From contig JAUYGP010000083.1 in the NCBI GenBank assembly GCA_030690515.1, positions 1 through 7,821 of the forward strand: DNA of 7,821 nucleotides, in the 5' to 3' direction. Position 1 is the stretch's first letter; each line of letters opens with the position of its first letter. The notes under the pieces are model-generated. The model did not search any database. It was not told where the DNA came from and saw only the letters and a list, made by a program, of their open reading frames with translations. Below are positions 1 through 6,781 of the stretch, piece after piece. The stretch comes from Giesbergeria sp. (GTDB taxonomy: Bacteria; Pseudomonadota; Gammaproteobacteria; Burkholderiales; Burkholderiaceae_C). A program made the translations under genes and the position numbers.

Positions 1-839
1 GCTTCGAGCTCGCGCAGCAGCAGGTTGTTGAGCGCATGGCCGGAGCGAAAGGCGCTGTAGGCCGCCAGCAGGGGCTTGCCCACAAGGTACAGGTCGCCCA
101 TGGCGTCCAGAATCTTGTGCTTGACGAATTCGTCGTCGTAGCGAAGGCCACCGGCATTGAGTACCTTGTAGTCATCCATGACGATGGCGTTGTCCATGCC
201 GCCGCCCAATGCCAGTCCGTTGGCGCGCATCATTTCCACATCCTTGGTGAAACCGAAGGTGCGCGCACGGGCGATGTCACGGCTGTATTGGCCCTGGCCC
301 AGGTCAAACTCAACGGACTGTCCGGTGGAATCAACCGCCGGATGAGAAAAATCAATCTCGAATCGCAGCTTGTAGCCGTGATAGGGATCGAGTCGCGCCC
401 ACTTTGCCTGCGCGCCCTCGCCTTGGCGCACTTCAATGGACTGCTTCACCCGGATGAAACGCCGGGGGGCGTTCTGCAAGACGATGCCCGCACTTTGCAG
501 CAGGAAGACAAAAGAAGCCGAAGATCCGTCCAGGATGGGCACTTCCTCGGCGGTAATGTCTACGTACAGGTTGTCTACCCCCAGTCCGGCGCACGCCGAC
601 ATGAGGTGTTCCACCGTGTGTACACAGGCACTGCCCGAGGAGATAGTGGACGCCATGCGCGTGTCCGTCACGGCCTGGGTCGACACCGGAATGTCCACCG
701 GATCGGGCAGATCAACACGGCGGAACACGATGCCAGTGTCTGGCTGCGCCGGGCGCAGCGTCAACTCGACCCGCTGGCCGCTGTGCAGGCCAACACCCAC
801 CGCACGGGTGAGGGTTTTGAGGGTTCGTTGCGCGAGCAT
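1..839 (-). CDS. lpxC: UDP-3-O-acyl-N-acetylglucosamine deacetylase LpxC, 3' end cut by window edge
   Basis: Zinc-dependent deacetylase of the cytoplasm that removes the acetyl group from UDP-3-O-acyl-GlcNAc, the committed step of lipid A synthesis. The frame runs open for 279 complete codons from ATG (837-839) to the window edge. The family is about 305 residues, so some 25-30 C-terminal residues are missing. The N-terminus reads MLAQRTLKTLTRAVGVGLHSG, as in the family. Visible functional residues are TVEHL with Glu77 and zinc ligand His78, HKILDAMGDL with zinc ligands His241 and Asp245, and SGHALNN with catalytic His268 (E. coli Glu78, His79, His238, Asp242, His265). An in-frame TAA sits four codons upstream of the ATG, so no longer start is possible. 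No good Shine-Dalgarno sequence precedes it. It lies 91 bp after ftsZ, the usual end of the dcw cluster. Identity is secure. Confidence 0.96.
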   Translation of the reverse strand, partial: MLAQRTLKTLTRAVGVGLHSGQRVELTLRPAQPDTGIVFRRVDLPDPVDIPVSTQAVTDTRMASTISSGSACVHTVEHLMSACAGLGVDNLYVDITAEEVPILDGSSASFVFLLQSAGIVLQNAPRRFIRVKQSIEVRQGEGAQAKWARLDPYHGYKLRFEIDFSHPAVDSTGQSVEFDLGQGQYSRDIARARTFGFTKDVEMMRANGLALGGGMDNAIVMDDYKVLNAGGLRYDDEFVKHKILDAMGDLYLVGKPLLAAYSAFRSGHALNNLLLRELE

Positions 840-870
840 CCGCTGATTTTAGTGTGGCCTGCGCGTTCTT

Positions 871-923
871 GCTGCACTGCGCCATCGGGGTTTTCTATCA
901 CCGCGATGGCACAAACGTGCAGC
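871..923 (-). other. Two-tier stem-loop between ftsZ and lpxC
   Basis: The 91-bp gap holds two nested perfect 7-bp inverted repeats. The outer arms are GCTGCAC/GTGCAGC (871-877 with 917-923). The inner arms are GCCATCG/CGATGGC (881-887 with 904-910), separated by a 3/6-nt internal loop. A mismatch and two more G-C pairs extend the inner stem. No T-tract follows on the sense (minus) strand, so this is not a classical intrinsic terminator. It could trim or stabilise the mRNA, or lower read-through from ftsZ into lpxC. That role is inference; only the symmetry is seen. Confidence 0.55.
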
Positions 924-930
924 GCCCACC

Positions 931-2154
931 TCAATCAGCCTGCTTACGCAGGAATGCGGGGATCTCCAGATCGTCCATGCCGCCCGAGGACAGAGCGTCC
1001 ACCCGCGCCGCGGCCTGCGTGCGGTTGGTGCGCCACACACTGGGCACAGCGTAGTCTGCCGGGCCACCCGTGCTGCCGGGCACGGCACCGATGGAACCAG
1101 ACAGCATGCCGGTGCCAGGCATCGGATAGGACATGTTGTCGGTTCCCGTGCGCAGACCGCCCTGCACCACAGAGATGGGCTGACGGCGCGCGTTCTGACG
1201 CGACAGGCCGGTGGCCACCACGGTCACCCGGATCTCCTCGCCCAGCGTGTCGTCGTAGGCAGCGCCGTAGATGACATGCGCGTCCGGCGAAGCGTAGGCG
1301 TTGATGGTGCTCATGGCCAGGCGCGACTCGGAGAGTTTCAGGCTGCCCTTGGCCGCCGTCACCAGCACCAGCACACCCTTGGCGCCCGAGAGATCGATGC
1401 CTTCGAGCAACGGGCAGGCCACGGCTTGCTCGGCGGCAATGCGGGCACGGTCGGGGCCGCTGGCCGTGGCGGTGCCCATCATGGCCTTGCCTGGCTCGCC
1501 CATCACGGTGCGCACGTCTTCAAAGTCGACGTTCACATGGCCGTACTCGTTGATGATTTCGGCAATACCGCCCACGGCGTTCTTCAGCACGTCGTTGGCG
1601 TGGGCAAAGGCCTCATCCTGGGTAACGTCGTCGCCCAACACTTCAAGCAGCTTTTCGTTGAGCACGACGATGAGCGAATCCACGTTGGCTTCCAGCTCGG
1701 CCAGGCCGTCGTCGGCGTTTTTCATGCGGCGGCCACCTTCCCATTCGAAGGGTTTGGTGACCACGCCGACGGTAAGAATGCCCATTTCCTTGGCGATGCG
1801 GGCAATCACGGGCGCAGCGCCCGTGCCCGTGCCGCCGCCCATGCCAGCGGTGATGAACAGCATGTGCGAGCCCTGGATGGCAGCGCGGATTTCCTCCACG
1901 GCGGCCTCGGCGGCGTCACGCGCCTTCTCGGGCTTGCTGCCGGCGCCCAGGCCGCTCTGGCCCAGCTGAATGACGCGGTGCGCCGTGCTGCGAGTCAGGG
2001 CCTGTGCATCGGTATTGGCGCTCACGAACTCCACGCCCTGCACATTGCGCGCAATCATGTGTTCAACCGCGTTGCTTCCGCCGCCGCCCACACCGATCAC
2101 CTTGATCTGCGTGCCTTGGTTGAATTCTTCGACTTCGATCATTTCGATGGTCAT
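931..2154 (-). CDS. ftsZ: Cell division protein FtsZ (tubulin-like GTPase)
   Basis: Self-assembling GTPase that forms the cytoplasmic Z ring at midcell and recruits the divisome. The 407-residue product has the full family layout: an N-terminal GTPase domain with GVGGGGSNAVEHM (21-33) and tubulin signature GGGTGTG (106-112), and the T7 synergy loop NVDFED (208-213) with Asp210 and Asp213 that completes the active site of the neighbouring subunit. The C-terminal domain runs to about 320, followed by a variable Gly/Ser/Pro-rich linker (about 325-392). The conserved tail DDLEIPAFLRKQAD (394-407) binds FtsA and other partners and is nearly identical to the E. coli tail. The ATG at 2152-2154 is preceded by AAGGAG with 7-nt spacing, fixing the start. 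It lies 157 bp after ftsA and 91 bp before lpxC. Nothing in it is truncated or odd. Confidence 0.98.
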   Translation of the reverse strand: MTIEMIEVEEFNQGTQIKVIGVGGGGSNAVEHMIARNVQGVEFVSANTDAQALTRSTAHRVIQLGQSGLGAGSKPEKARDAAEAAVEEIRAAIQGSHMLFITAGMGGGTGTGAAPVIARIAKEMGILTVGVVTKPFEWEGGRRMKNADDGLAELEANVDSLIVVLNEKLLEVLGDDVTQDEAFAHANDVLKNAVGGIAEIINEYGHVNVDFEDVRTVMGEPGKAMMGTATASGPDRARIAAEQAVACPLLEGIDLSGAKGVLVLVTAAKGSLKLSESRLAMSTINAYASPDAHVIYGAAYDDTLGEEIRVTVVATGLSRQNARRQPISVVQGGLRTGTDNMSYPMPGTGMLSGSIGAVPGSTGGPADYAVPSVWRTNRTQAAARVDALSSGGMDDLEIPAFLRKQAD

Positions 2155-2311
2155 GCTGGAGCTCCTTGGATTGACTGATTTGCAATAAATGGCGATGAAT
2201 GAAGGGTGTTGCTAGCGCGTGGACATCGGTGCACGCGGGGCGGCCCAGTGTTGAACCAGCGCCGGCGCGGCGGGGGATGGGGCCAGACTTGCCAGAGAAA
2301 GTGGTCCATGG
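2155..2311 (-). other. ftsA-ftsZ intergenic region, no gene
   Basis: This 157-bp gap is the longest non-coding stretch apart from the inserted element. Its ftsA-proximal half is very GC-rich and contains the 10-bp palindrome GCGCCGGCGC (2259-2268) and a 6-bp stem CGCGTG/CACGCG (2216-2221 with 2232-2237). Its ftsZ-proximal 50 bp (about 2161-2210) is clearly AT-richer, which would suit a local ftsZ promoter. I could not find a pair of -35 and -10 boxes good enough to call one. Extra ftsZ promoters near this point are known in other bacteria, so the region is a reasonable place to look. Confidence 0.4.
2162..2167 (-). promoter_or_regulatory. Ribosome binding site of ftsZ
   Basis: On the minus strand AAGGAG stands seven nucleotides before the ftsZ ATG. 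It is among the best-placed Shine-Dalgarno sequences in the window and fits the high FtsZ synthesis expected relative to FtsA and FtsQ. Confidence 0.8.
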
Positions 2312-3541
2312 TCAGAAATTCCCCACGATGAAGTCCTTGAACCGGCCGAAGGCCGACTGCACCGAGCCGGTCTTGTGTGCCACCTTGAAGCCGCGCATGC
2401 GCGCAAGGCGTGCTTCTTCCAGCAGCCCCATCACGGTGGCCGCACGGGGCTGGGCCACCATGTCAGACAGAGCGCGCGCGTACTTGGGCACCCCCCGGCG
2501 CACGGGCTTGAGGAAAATGTCTTCGGCCAGCTCCACCATGCCTGGCATGACCACGCTGCCGCCTGTGAGCACAATGCCCGACGACAGCACCTCTTCGTAG
2601 CCCGAGTCGCGGATGACCTGCTGCACCAGCGAGAAAATTTCTTCGACCCGCGGTTCGATGACCCCGGCCAGGGCCTGATTGCTGATCATGCGCGGCCCCC
2701 GGTCGCCCAGACCAGGCACTTCCACCTGGGCCTCGGGGTCGGCCAGCAACTGCTTGGCGTAGCCGCTCTCGACCTTGATGTCCTCGGCGTCCTTGGTGGG
2801 TGTGCGCAGCGCCATGGCAATGTCGCTGGTGATGAGGTCACCGGCGATCGGAATCACGGCGGTGTGGCGAATCGCGCCACCGGTAAAGATGGCGACATCG
2901 GTCGTGCCCGCGCCAATATCGACCACCACCACGCCCAGCTCGCGCTCATCATCGGTCAGCACGGCCTGGCTCGACGCCAACGGGTTGAGCAGCAATTGCT
3001 CCACTTCCAGACCACAGCGGCGCACGCATTTGATGATGTTCTCGGCTGCGCTCTGCGCGCCGGTCACGATATGAATCTTGGCTTCGAGCCGGATGCCGCT
3101 CATACCGATAGGCTCTTTCACGTCCTGCCCGTCGATCACGAACTCCTGCGGCTCGACCAGCAGCAACCGCTGGTCGCTGGAGATGTTGATGGCCTTGGCG
3201 GTTTCGACCACACGCGCCACGTCGGCAGCGGTCACTTCCTTGTCCTTGACGGCCACCATGCCACTGGAATTGAGCCCGCGAATATGGCTCCCGGTGATGC
3301 CGGTGTAGACGCGCTGGATCTTGCAGTCGGCCATCAGCTCGGCCTCCTTCAAAGCCTGCTGAATGCTTTGCACCGTAGCGTCGATATTCACCACCACACC
3401 GCGCTTCAATCCGTTGCTGGGCGCCACGCCCAGGCCCGCAAGCTTGAGCTCGCCCCCCGGCAGCACCTCGGCCACGACCGCCATGATCTTGGCCGTGCCG
3501 ATGTCCAGCCCCACCACTACGTCTTTGTATTCTCTTGCCAT
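2312..3541 (-). CDS. ftsA: Cell division protein FtsA (actin-like membrane tether of FtsZ)
   Basis: Actin-fold ATP-binding protein that anchors FtsZ polymers to the inner membrane and signals to later divisome proteins. The 409-residue product has the usual length and motif order: phosphate-1 loop DIGTAK (13-18), the FtsA-specific 1C subdomain (about 82-165), phosphate-2 loop DIGAGTTD (208-215) and adenosine motif LTGGS (325-329). A C-terminal amphipathic membrane-targeting helix ends the protein (FGRFKDFIVGNF, 398-409). The ATG (3539-3541) is preceded by AAGAGG at a somewhat long 11-nt spacing. The next residues, MAREYKDVVVGLDIGT, match the family N-terminus. It follows ftsQ after 32 bp and precedes ftsZ by 157 bp, the standard ftsQAZ arrangement. 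The stop is TGA. Identification is secure. Confidence 0.98.
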   Translation of the reverse strand: MAREYKDVVVGLDIGTAKIMAVVAEVLPGGELKLAGLGVAPSNGLKRGVVVNIDATVQSIQQALKEAELMADCKIQRVYTGITGSHIRGLNSSGMVAVKDKEVTAADVARVVETAKAINISSDQRLLLVEPQEFVIDGQDVKEPIGMSGIRLEAKIHIVTGAQSAAENIIKCVRRCGLEVEQLLLNPLASSQAVLTDDERELGVVVVDIGAGTTDVAIFTGGAIRHTAVIPIAGDLITSDIAMALRTPTKDAEDIKVESGYAKQLLADPEAQVEVPGLGDRGPRMISNQALAGVIEPRVEEIFSLVQQVIRDSGYEEVLSSGIVLTGGSVVMPGMVELAEDIFLKPVRRGVPKYARALSDMVAQPRAATVMGLLEEARLARMRGFKVAHKTGSVQSAFGRFKDFIVGNF

Positions 3542-3552
3542 ATGCGTGTTCG

Positions 3553-3558
3553 CCTCTT
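3553..3558 (-). promoter_or_regulatory. Ribosome binding site of ftsA
   Basis: AAGAGG on the minus strand lies in the 32-bp ftsQ-ftsA gap, 11 nucleotides before the ftsA ATG. The core is partial and the spacing rather long, so it is probably a moderate-strength site. Confidence 0.6.
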
Positions 3559-3573
3559 GTTCTGCCGTGCTGC

Positions 3574-4368
3574 CTACCTGCGCACTGGCGCACTGGTTCC
3601 CACTGCCACCGTCGTCACCCCGCGCAGGCGCAGCGCATAACCGCCGCTGTGCCGCAAGTCGGCCGATTCCAGCGCGTCCGCGCGCCGACCGTAGTGGTGT
3701 GCGACCTGCGTCAACGTGCGCACAAAGCGCTGCGTGCGCAGCAACACCTCATCGGTCGTTCCCCCGCCCAATTCCACTACAGCACCGCTGTCGAGTTCCA
3801 GGTGCCAGCCGCCCCGACGACTCAGGTCCAGCGCCTGCACCACCATGCCCAGCGGTTCAAAAATCTTTTGCAATTGCCCTTGCATCGCCATCACCTGGCC
3901 CGACTGGCCGTTCGGGCCACTCAGGCGGGGCAGGCCTTCGTATTCCGCTTCGTCGGCGTTGGCGTCGAACACCTCGCCCTGGCGGTTCACCATGGTGGTT
4001 CCCGACTCAGGGCCCCAGTGGGCGGCGGCTTGGTGCTCTTGCAGCACCACGTACACGGTTCCAGGGAACTCGCGGCGCACCTGCGCGCTGCGCACCCAGG
4101 GGGCTTGCTCGAAGGCCTCGCGTGCGGAGCGCAGGTTGAGGGTGAAGAAATTACCCACCAGCCGCGGCGCCACATTGGCCCGCAGCGTGACGGCGTTGTT
4201 GTGCACCAGATCGCCTTGCACCACGATACGGCCAATGGAGAGCGCCGGGTGGCGCAGCGCCCACCAGGCACCAGCAGCCAGCACCAGCACGACACAGCCC
4301 ATGAACAGGACCGATGCGGTCAGGTTCATGAGCTTGACGTCCAGTGGCGCGGGCATGGCGGTGTTCAT
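3574..4368 (-). CDS. ftsQ: Cell division protein FtsQ
   Basis: Bitopic inner-membrane divisome protein that links cytoplasmic and periplasmic division factors through the FtsQ-FtsL-FtsB complex. With the start chosen here the product is 264 residues: a short cytoplasmic N-terminus, one hydrophobic membrane segment (about 17-38), a POTRA domain (about 43-112, from LSIGRIVVQGDL to VYVVLQEHQA), and a beta domain to the C-terminus. The start is ATG 4366-4368, giving MNTAMPAPLDVKLMN. It overlaps the ddl stop as ATGA and has GGGAGG nine nucleotides upstream. An ATG 22 codons further up would add an Arg/His-rich stretch lying inside ddl and is unlikely. The stop is TAG, 32 bp before ftsA. FtsQ sequences diverge quickly, so naming rests on topology, the POTRA pattern and position. 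Confidence 0.93.
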   Translation of the reverse strand: MNTAMPAPLDVKLMNLTASVLFMGCVVLVLAAGAWWALRHPALSIGRIVVQGDLVHNNAVTLRANVAPRLVGNFFTLNLRSAREAFEQAPWVRSAQVRREFPGTVYVVLQEHQAAAHWGPESGTTMVNRQGEVFDANADEAEYEGLPRLSGPNGQSGQVMAMQGQLQKIFEPLGMVVQALDLSRRGGWHLELDSGAVVELGGGTTDEVLLRTQRFVRTLTQVAHHYGRRADALESADLRHSGGYALRLRGVTTVAVGTSAPVRR

Positions 4369-5351
4369 CCGGCAGTGCCTCCCACGGCGCCTGGCGGCGT
4401 GTCCAGCATGGCGCTGGCCAGCAGGCGCAGGCACAGATCTTCGTAGCTGATACCGGCCGCGCGGGCCGACATGGGCACCAACGAATGGCCCGTCATGCCC
4501 GGCGAGGTGTTGATCTCCAAGAGGAAAGGCTGGCGGTCGCTGGCGCGCACCATGATGTCGGCCCGCGCCCAGCCGCGACAGCCCAACGTGCGGAACGCCT
4601 CCACCACCAGGCGCTGTATGGCCTCTTCTTCGGCCTGCGGCAAGCCGCTGGGGCAGTGGTACTGGGTGTCGTCGGTGAAGTATTTGTGCTGGTAGTCGTA
4701 GTTACCCTGGGGCGCCACGATGCGGATCACCGGCAGCGCGGCAGCGCTGGCCCCCTCGCCCAGAATGGGGCAGGTAGTCTCGTCGCCCTCGATGAACTGC
4801 TCGCACAGCACCTCGGGGTCGTAGCGTGCCGCCAGTTCGTAGGCCTGTGCGCACTGGCCGGGGTCGGTCACCTTGGTCAGACCGATGGTAGAGCCCTCGC
4901 GCGCTGGCTTGACGATCATCGGGGCACCCAGCGCGGCCAAGGCTTGCTCGGTCTCAGCGGCGCTGGCCACCTGGCGCCAGTCGGGCGTGGGCAAACCTTC
5001 AGCGCGCCAGATGCGCTTGGTCATGGTTTTGTCCATCGCGATGGACGACGCCATCACACCCGGGCCGGTATAGGGAATGCCCAGCAGCTCTAGCGCACCC
5101 TGCACGGTACCGTCTTCGCCATGGCGGCCATGCAGTGCAATGAAGCAGCGTGCAAAACCGGCGCGTTTGAGCTCGCTCAGGTCCGTGTGGGCGGTATCAA
5201 AGGCGTGGGCATCAACTCCGCGCGCGCGCAAGGCCTGCAACACCCCGGCACCCGACATGAGCGAGACTTCGCGCTCGGCGGACGAGCCACCCATGAGCAC
5301 GGCAGTCTTGCCCAGGCCCTGGGCATCAATTTTTAGGTCAAATTGACTCAT
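4365..5351 (-). CDS. ddl: D-alanine--D-alanine ligase (DdlB type)
   Basis: Cytoplasmic ATP-grasp ligase that joins two D-alanines to make the dipeptide used by MurF for the peptidoglycan stem. The 328-residue product follows E. coli DdlB along its length, with a slightly longer N-terminus. Visible are GGSSAEREVSL (21-31; Glu26 corresponds to E. coli Glu15), IALHGRHGEDG (71-81), the YTGPGVMASSIAMDK segment (94-108), VKPAREGSTIG (147-157; Ser154 corresponds to Ser150), KYFTDDTQY (223-231; Tyr224 corresponds to Tyr216), Arg263, and EINTSPGMT (279-287; Asn281 corresponds to Asn272). The ATG (5349-5351) overlaps the murC stop as ATGA, with AAGGTG ten nucleotides upstream. Its own TGA overlaps the ftsQ ATG the same way, so translational coupling on both sides is likely. 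All catalytic residues are present. Confidence 0.97.
   Translation of the reverse strand: MSQFDLKIDAQGLGKTAVLMGGSSAEREVSLMSGAGVLQALRARGVDAHAFDTAHTDLSELKRAGFARCFIALHGRHGEDGTVQGALELLGIPYTGPGVMASSIAMDKTMTKRIWRAEGLPTPDWRQVASAAETEQALAALGAPMIVKPAREGSTIGLTKVTDPGQCAQAYELAARYDPEVLCEQFIEGDETTCPILGEGASAAALPVIRIVAPQGNYDYQHKYFTDDTQYHCPSGLPQAEEEAIQRLVVEAFRTLGCRGWARADIMVRASDRQPFLLEINTSPGMTGHSLVPMSARAAGISYEDLCLRLLASAMLDTPPGAVGGTAG
4378..4383 (-). promoter_or_regulatory. Ribosome binding site of ftsQ, inside ddl
   Basis: GGGAGG on the minus strand lies within the last codons of ddl, nine nucleotides before the ATG at 4368. It decides the ftsQ start in favour of the ATGA overlap rather than the upstream ATG at 4434. 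Confidence 0.75.
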
Positions 5352-6781
5352 AGCGCTTGTTCACCTTGCCCTTCCAGCTCTTGATTTCGTAGCATTTCAA
5401 CGACCTTGGCAGGTACGGCACCGATCGATCCCGCGCCCATGCACAGCACCACATCGCCGTCCCGCGCTGTGTCGGCAATGGCCTGCGGCAGCGCCGCAAT
5501 GTCGTCCACAAACACCGGCTCCACGCGCCCTGCGACGCGCAGCGCACGCGCCAAAGAGCGCCCGTCAGCGGCCACCACGGGCGCTTCGCCTGCGGCATAC
5601 ACCTCCGTAAGGAGCACGGCATCAGCGGCACCGATGACCTTGACGAAATCCTCGAAGCAGTCGCGTGTGCGCGAGTAGCGGTGCGGCTGAAAGGCCAACA
5701 CCAGGCGGCGCCCGGCAAAGGCCCCGCGCGCGGCGGCCAGCGTGGCTGCCATTTCCACCGGGTGGTGGCCGTAGTCGTCGACCACCGTGAACTGGCCACC
5801 GCCAGCGGCAGGCAGGTCGCCATAACTCTGGAAGCGCCGTCCCACGCCCTTGAATTGGGCCAGGGCGCTCAACACGGCAGCGTCCGGTATGTTCAGCTCG
5901 ACCGCCACGGCGATGGCCGAGAGGGCGTTGAGCACGTTGTGCTCGCCCGCCAGGTTGAGCACCACATCCATGTCGGGCAGCGTGACACCGTTGCGCCGCT
6001 GTACCGTGAAGTGCATCTGCGCGCCTTCAGCGCGCACGTTGACGGCACGCACCTGGGCGTCTTCAGAGAAGCCATAGCTGGTGATGGGGCACGACACCTC
6101 GGGCACGATCTCGCGCACAGCCGGGTTGTCGATGCACAGGATAGCGGTGCCGTAGAACGGCATGCGGTGCAGGAAGTCGACAAAGGCTTTCTTCAGGCGG
6201 CCAAAGTCGTGGCCATAGGTCTCCATGTGGTCGGCGTCAATGTTGGTGACGACCGCCATCACCGGCAACAGGTTGAGGAACGAGGCGTCCGATTCGTCGG
6301 CCTCGACCACGATGTGGTCGCCGCTGCCCAGCTTGGCATTGGCCCCGGCGCTGTTGAGGCGCCCGCCAATCACGAAGGTCGGATCCAGACCCGCCTCGGC
6401 CAGCACACTGGTAACCAGGCTGGTGGTGGTGGTCTTGCCGTGCGTGCCAGCAATGGCAATACCCTGCTTGAGCCGCATGAGTTCGGCCAGCATGAGGGCG
6501 CGCGGCACCACGGGAATCTTCTTTTCGCGGGCGGCCAGCACCTCGGGGTTGTCGGCCTTGACGGCCGTGGACGTGACCACGGCATCCGCCCCTTCGATAT
6601 GGGCCGCCGCATGGCCGAGGTACGTGGCAATGCCCAGGGCCTGCAGACGATGCAGCGTGGGACTATCGGACAGGTCCGATCCCGAGATACGGTAGCCCAG
6701 GTTGAACAGCACCTCGGCGATACCGCTCATGCCGGAACCACCCAGGCCGACAAAGTGGATGTGGCGGATTGCGTGTTTCAT
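5348..6781 (-). CDS. murC: UDP-N-acetylmuramate--L-alanine ligase MurC
   Basis: ATP-dependent cytoplasmic ligase that adds L-alanine to UDP-MurNAc, the first amino acid of the peptidoglycan stem. The 477-residue product shows the three Mur-ligase domains: an N-terminal UDP-binding domain with VGLGGSGMSGIAE (11-23), a central ATPase domain with P-loop AGTHGKTTTT (111-120), EADESD (160-165) and NIDADHM (180-186), and a C-terminal domain with DDYGHHP (335-341) and FQPHRYSRT (364-372). The start MKHAIRHIHFVGLGG is the normal family N-terminus. The ATG (6779-6781) forms part of the direct repeat flanking the inserted element. The only Shine-Dalgarno-like sequence, GGGACAGG, is the end of the element itself, four nucleotides upstream. 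The 3' end overlaps ddl by ATGA. The enzyme looks intact; what has changed is its leader. Confidence 0.97.
   Translation of the reverse strand: MKHAIRHIHFVGLGGSGMSGIAEVLFNLGYRISGSDLSDSPTLHRLQALGIATYLGHAAAHIEGADAVVTSTAVKADNPEVLAAREKKIPVVPRALMLAELMRLKQGIAIAGTHGKTTTTSLVTSVLAEAGLDPTFVIGGRLNSAGANAKLGSGDHIVVEADESDASFLNLLPVMAVVTNIDADHMETYGHDFGRLKKAFVDFLHRMPFYGTAILCIDNPAVREIVPEVSCPITSYGFSEDAQVRAVNVRAEGAQMHFTVQRRNGVTLPDMDVVLNLAGEHNVLNALSAIAVAVELNIPDAAVLSALAQFKGVGRRFQSYGDLPAAGGGQFTVVDDYGHHPVEMAATLAAARGAFAGRRLVLAFQPHRYSRTRDCFEDFVKVIGAADAVLLTEVYAAGEAPVVAADGRSLARALRVAGRVEPVFVDDIAALPQAIADTARDGDVVLCMGAGSIGAVPAKVVEMLRNQELEGQGEQAL

Noticed and set aside
2161..2220. sigma-70 promoter for ftsZ in the AT-richer part of the gap
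   Set aside because: I tried several box pairs (for example TAGCAA with ATTTAT) and none fits both consensus and spacing.
2212..2311. Palindromes GCGCCGGCGC and CGCGTG/CACGCG in the ftsA-ftsZ gap as a terminator or operator
   Set aside because: They are short, with no T-tract, and such matches are frequent by chance in GC-rich DNA.
2375..3640. Long + strand open frame (421 codons) antisense to ftsA, and similar frames antisense to ftsZ and lpxC
   Set aside because: These are His/Gly/Ala-rich shadow translations. The minus-strand frames encode complete FtsA, FtsZ and LpxC with all motifs.
4369..4434. Upstream ATG giving FtsQ 22 extra N-terminal residues
   Set aside because: The extra stretch is Arg/His-rich, lies inside ddl, and lacks its own binding site. 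The ATG at 4368 has GGGAGG and the ATGA overlap.
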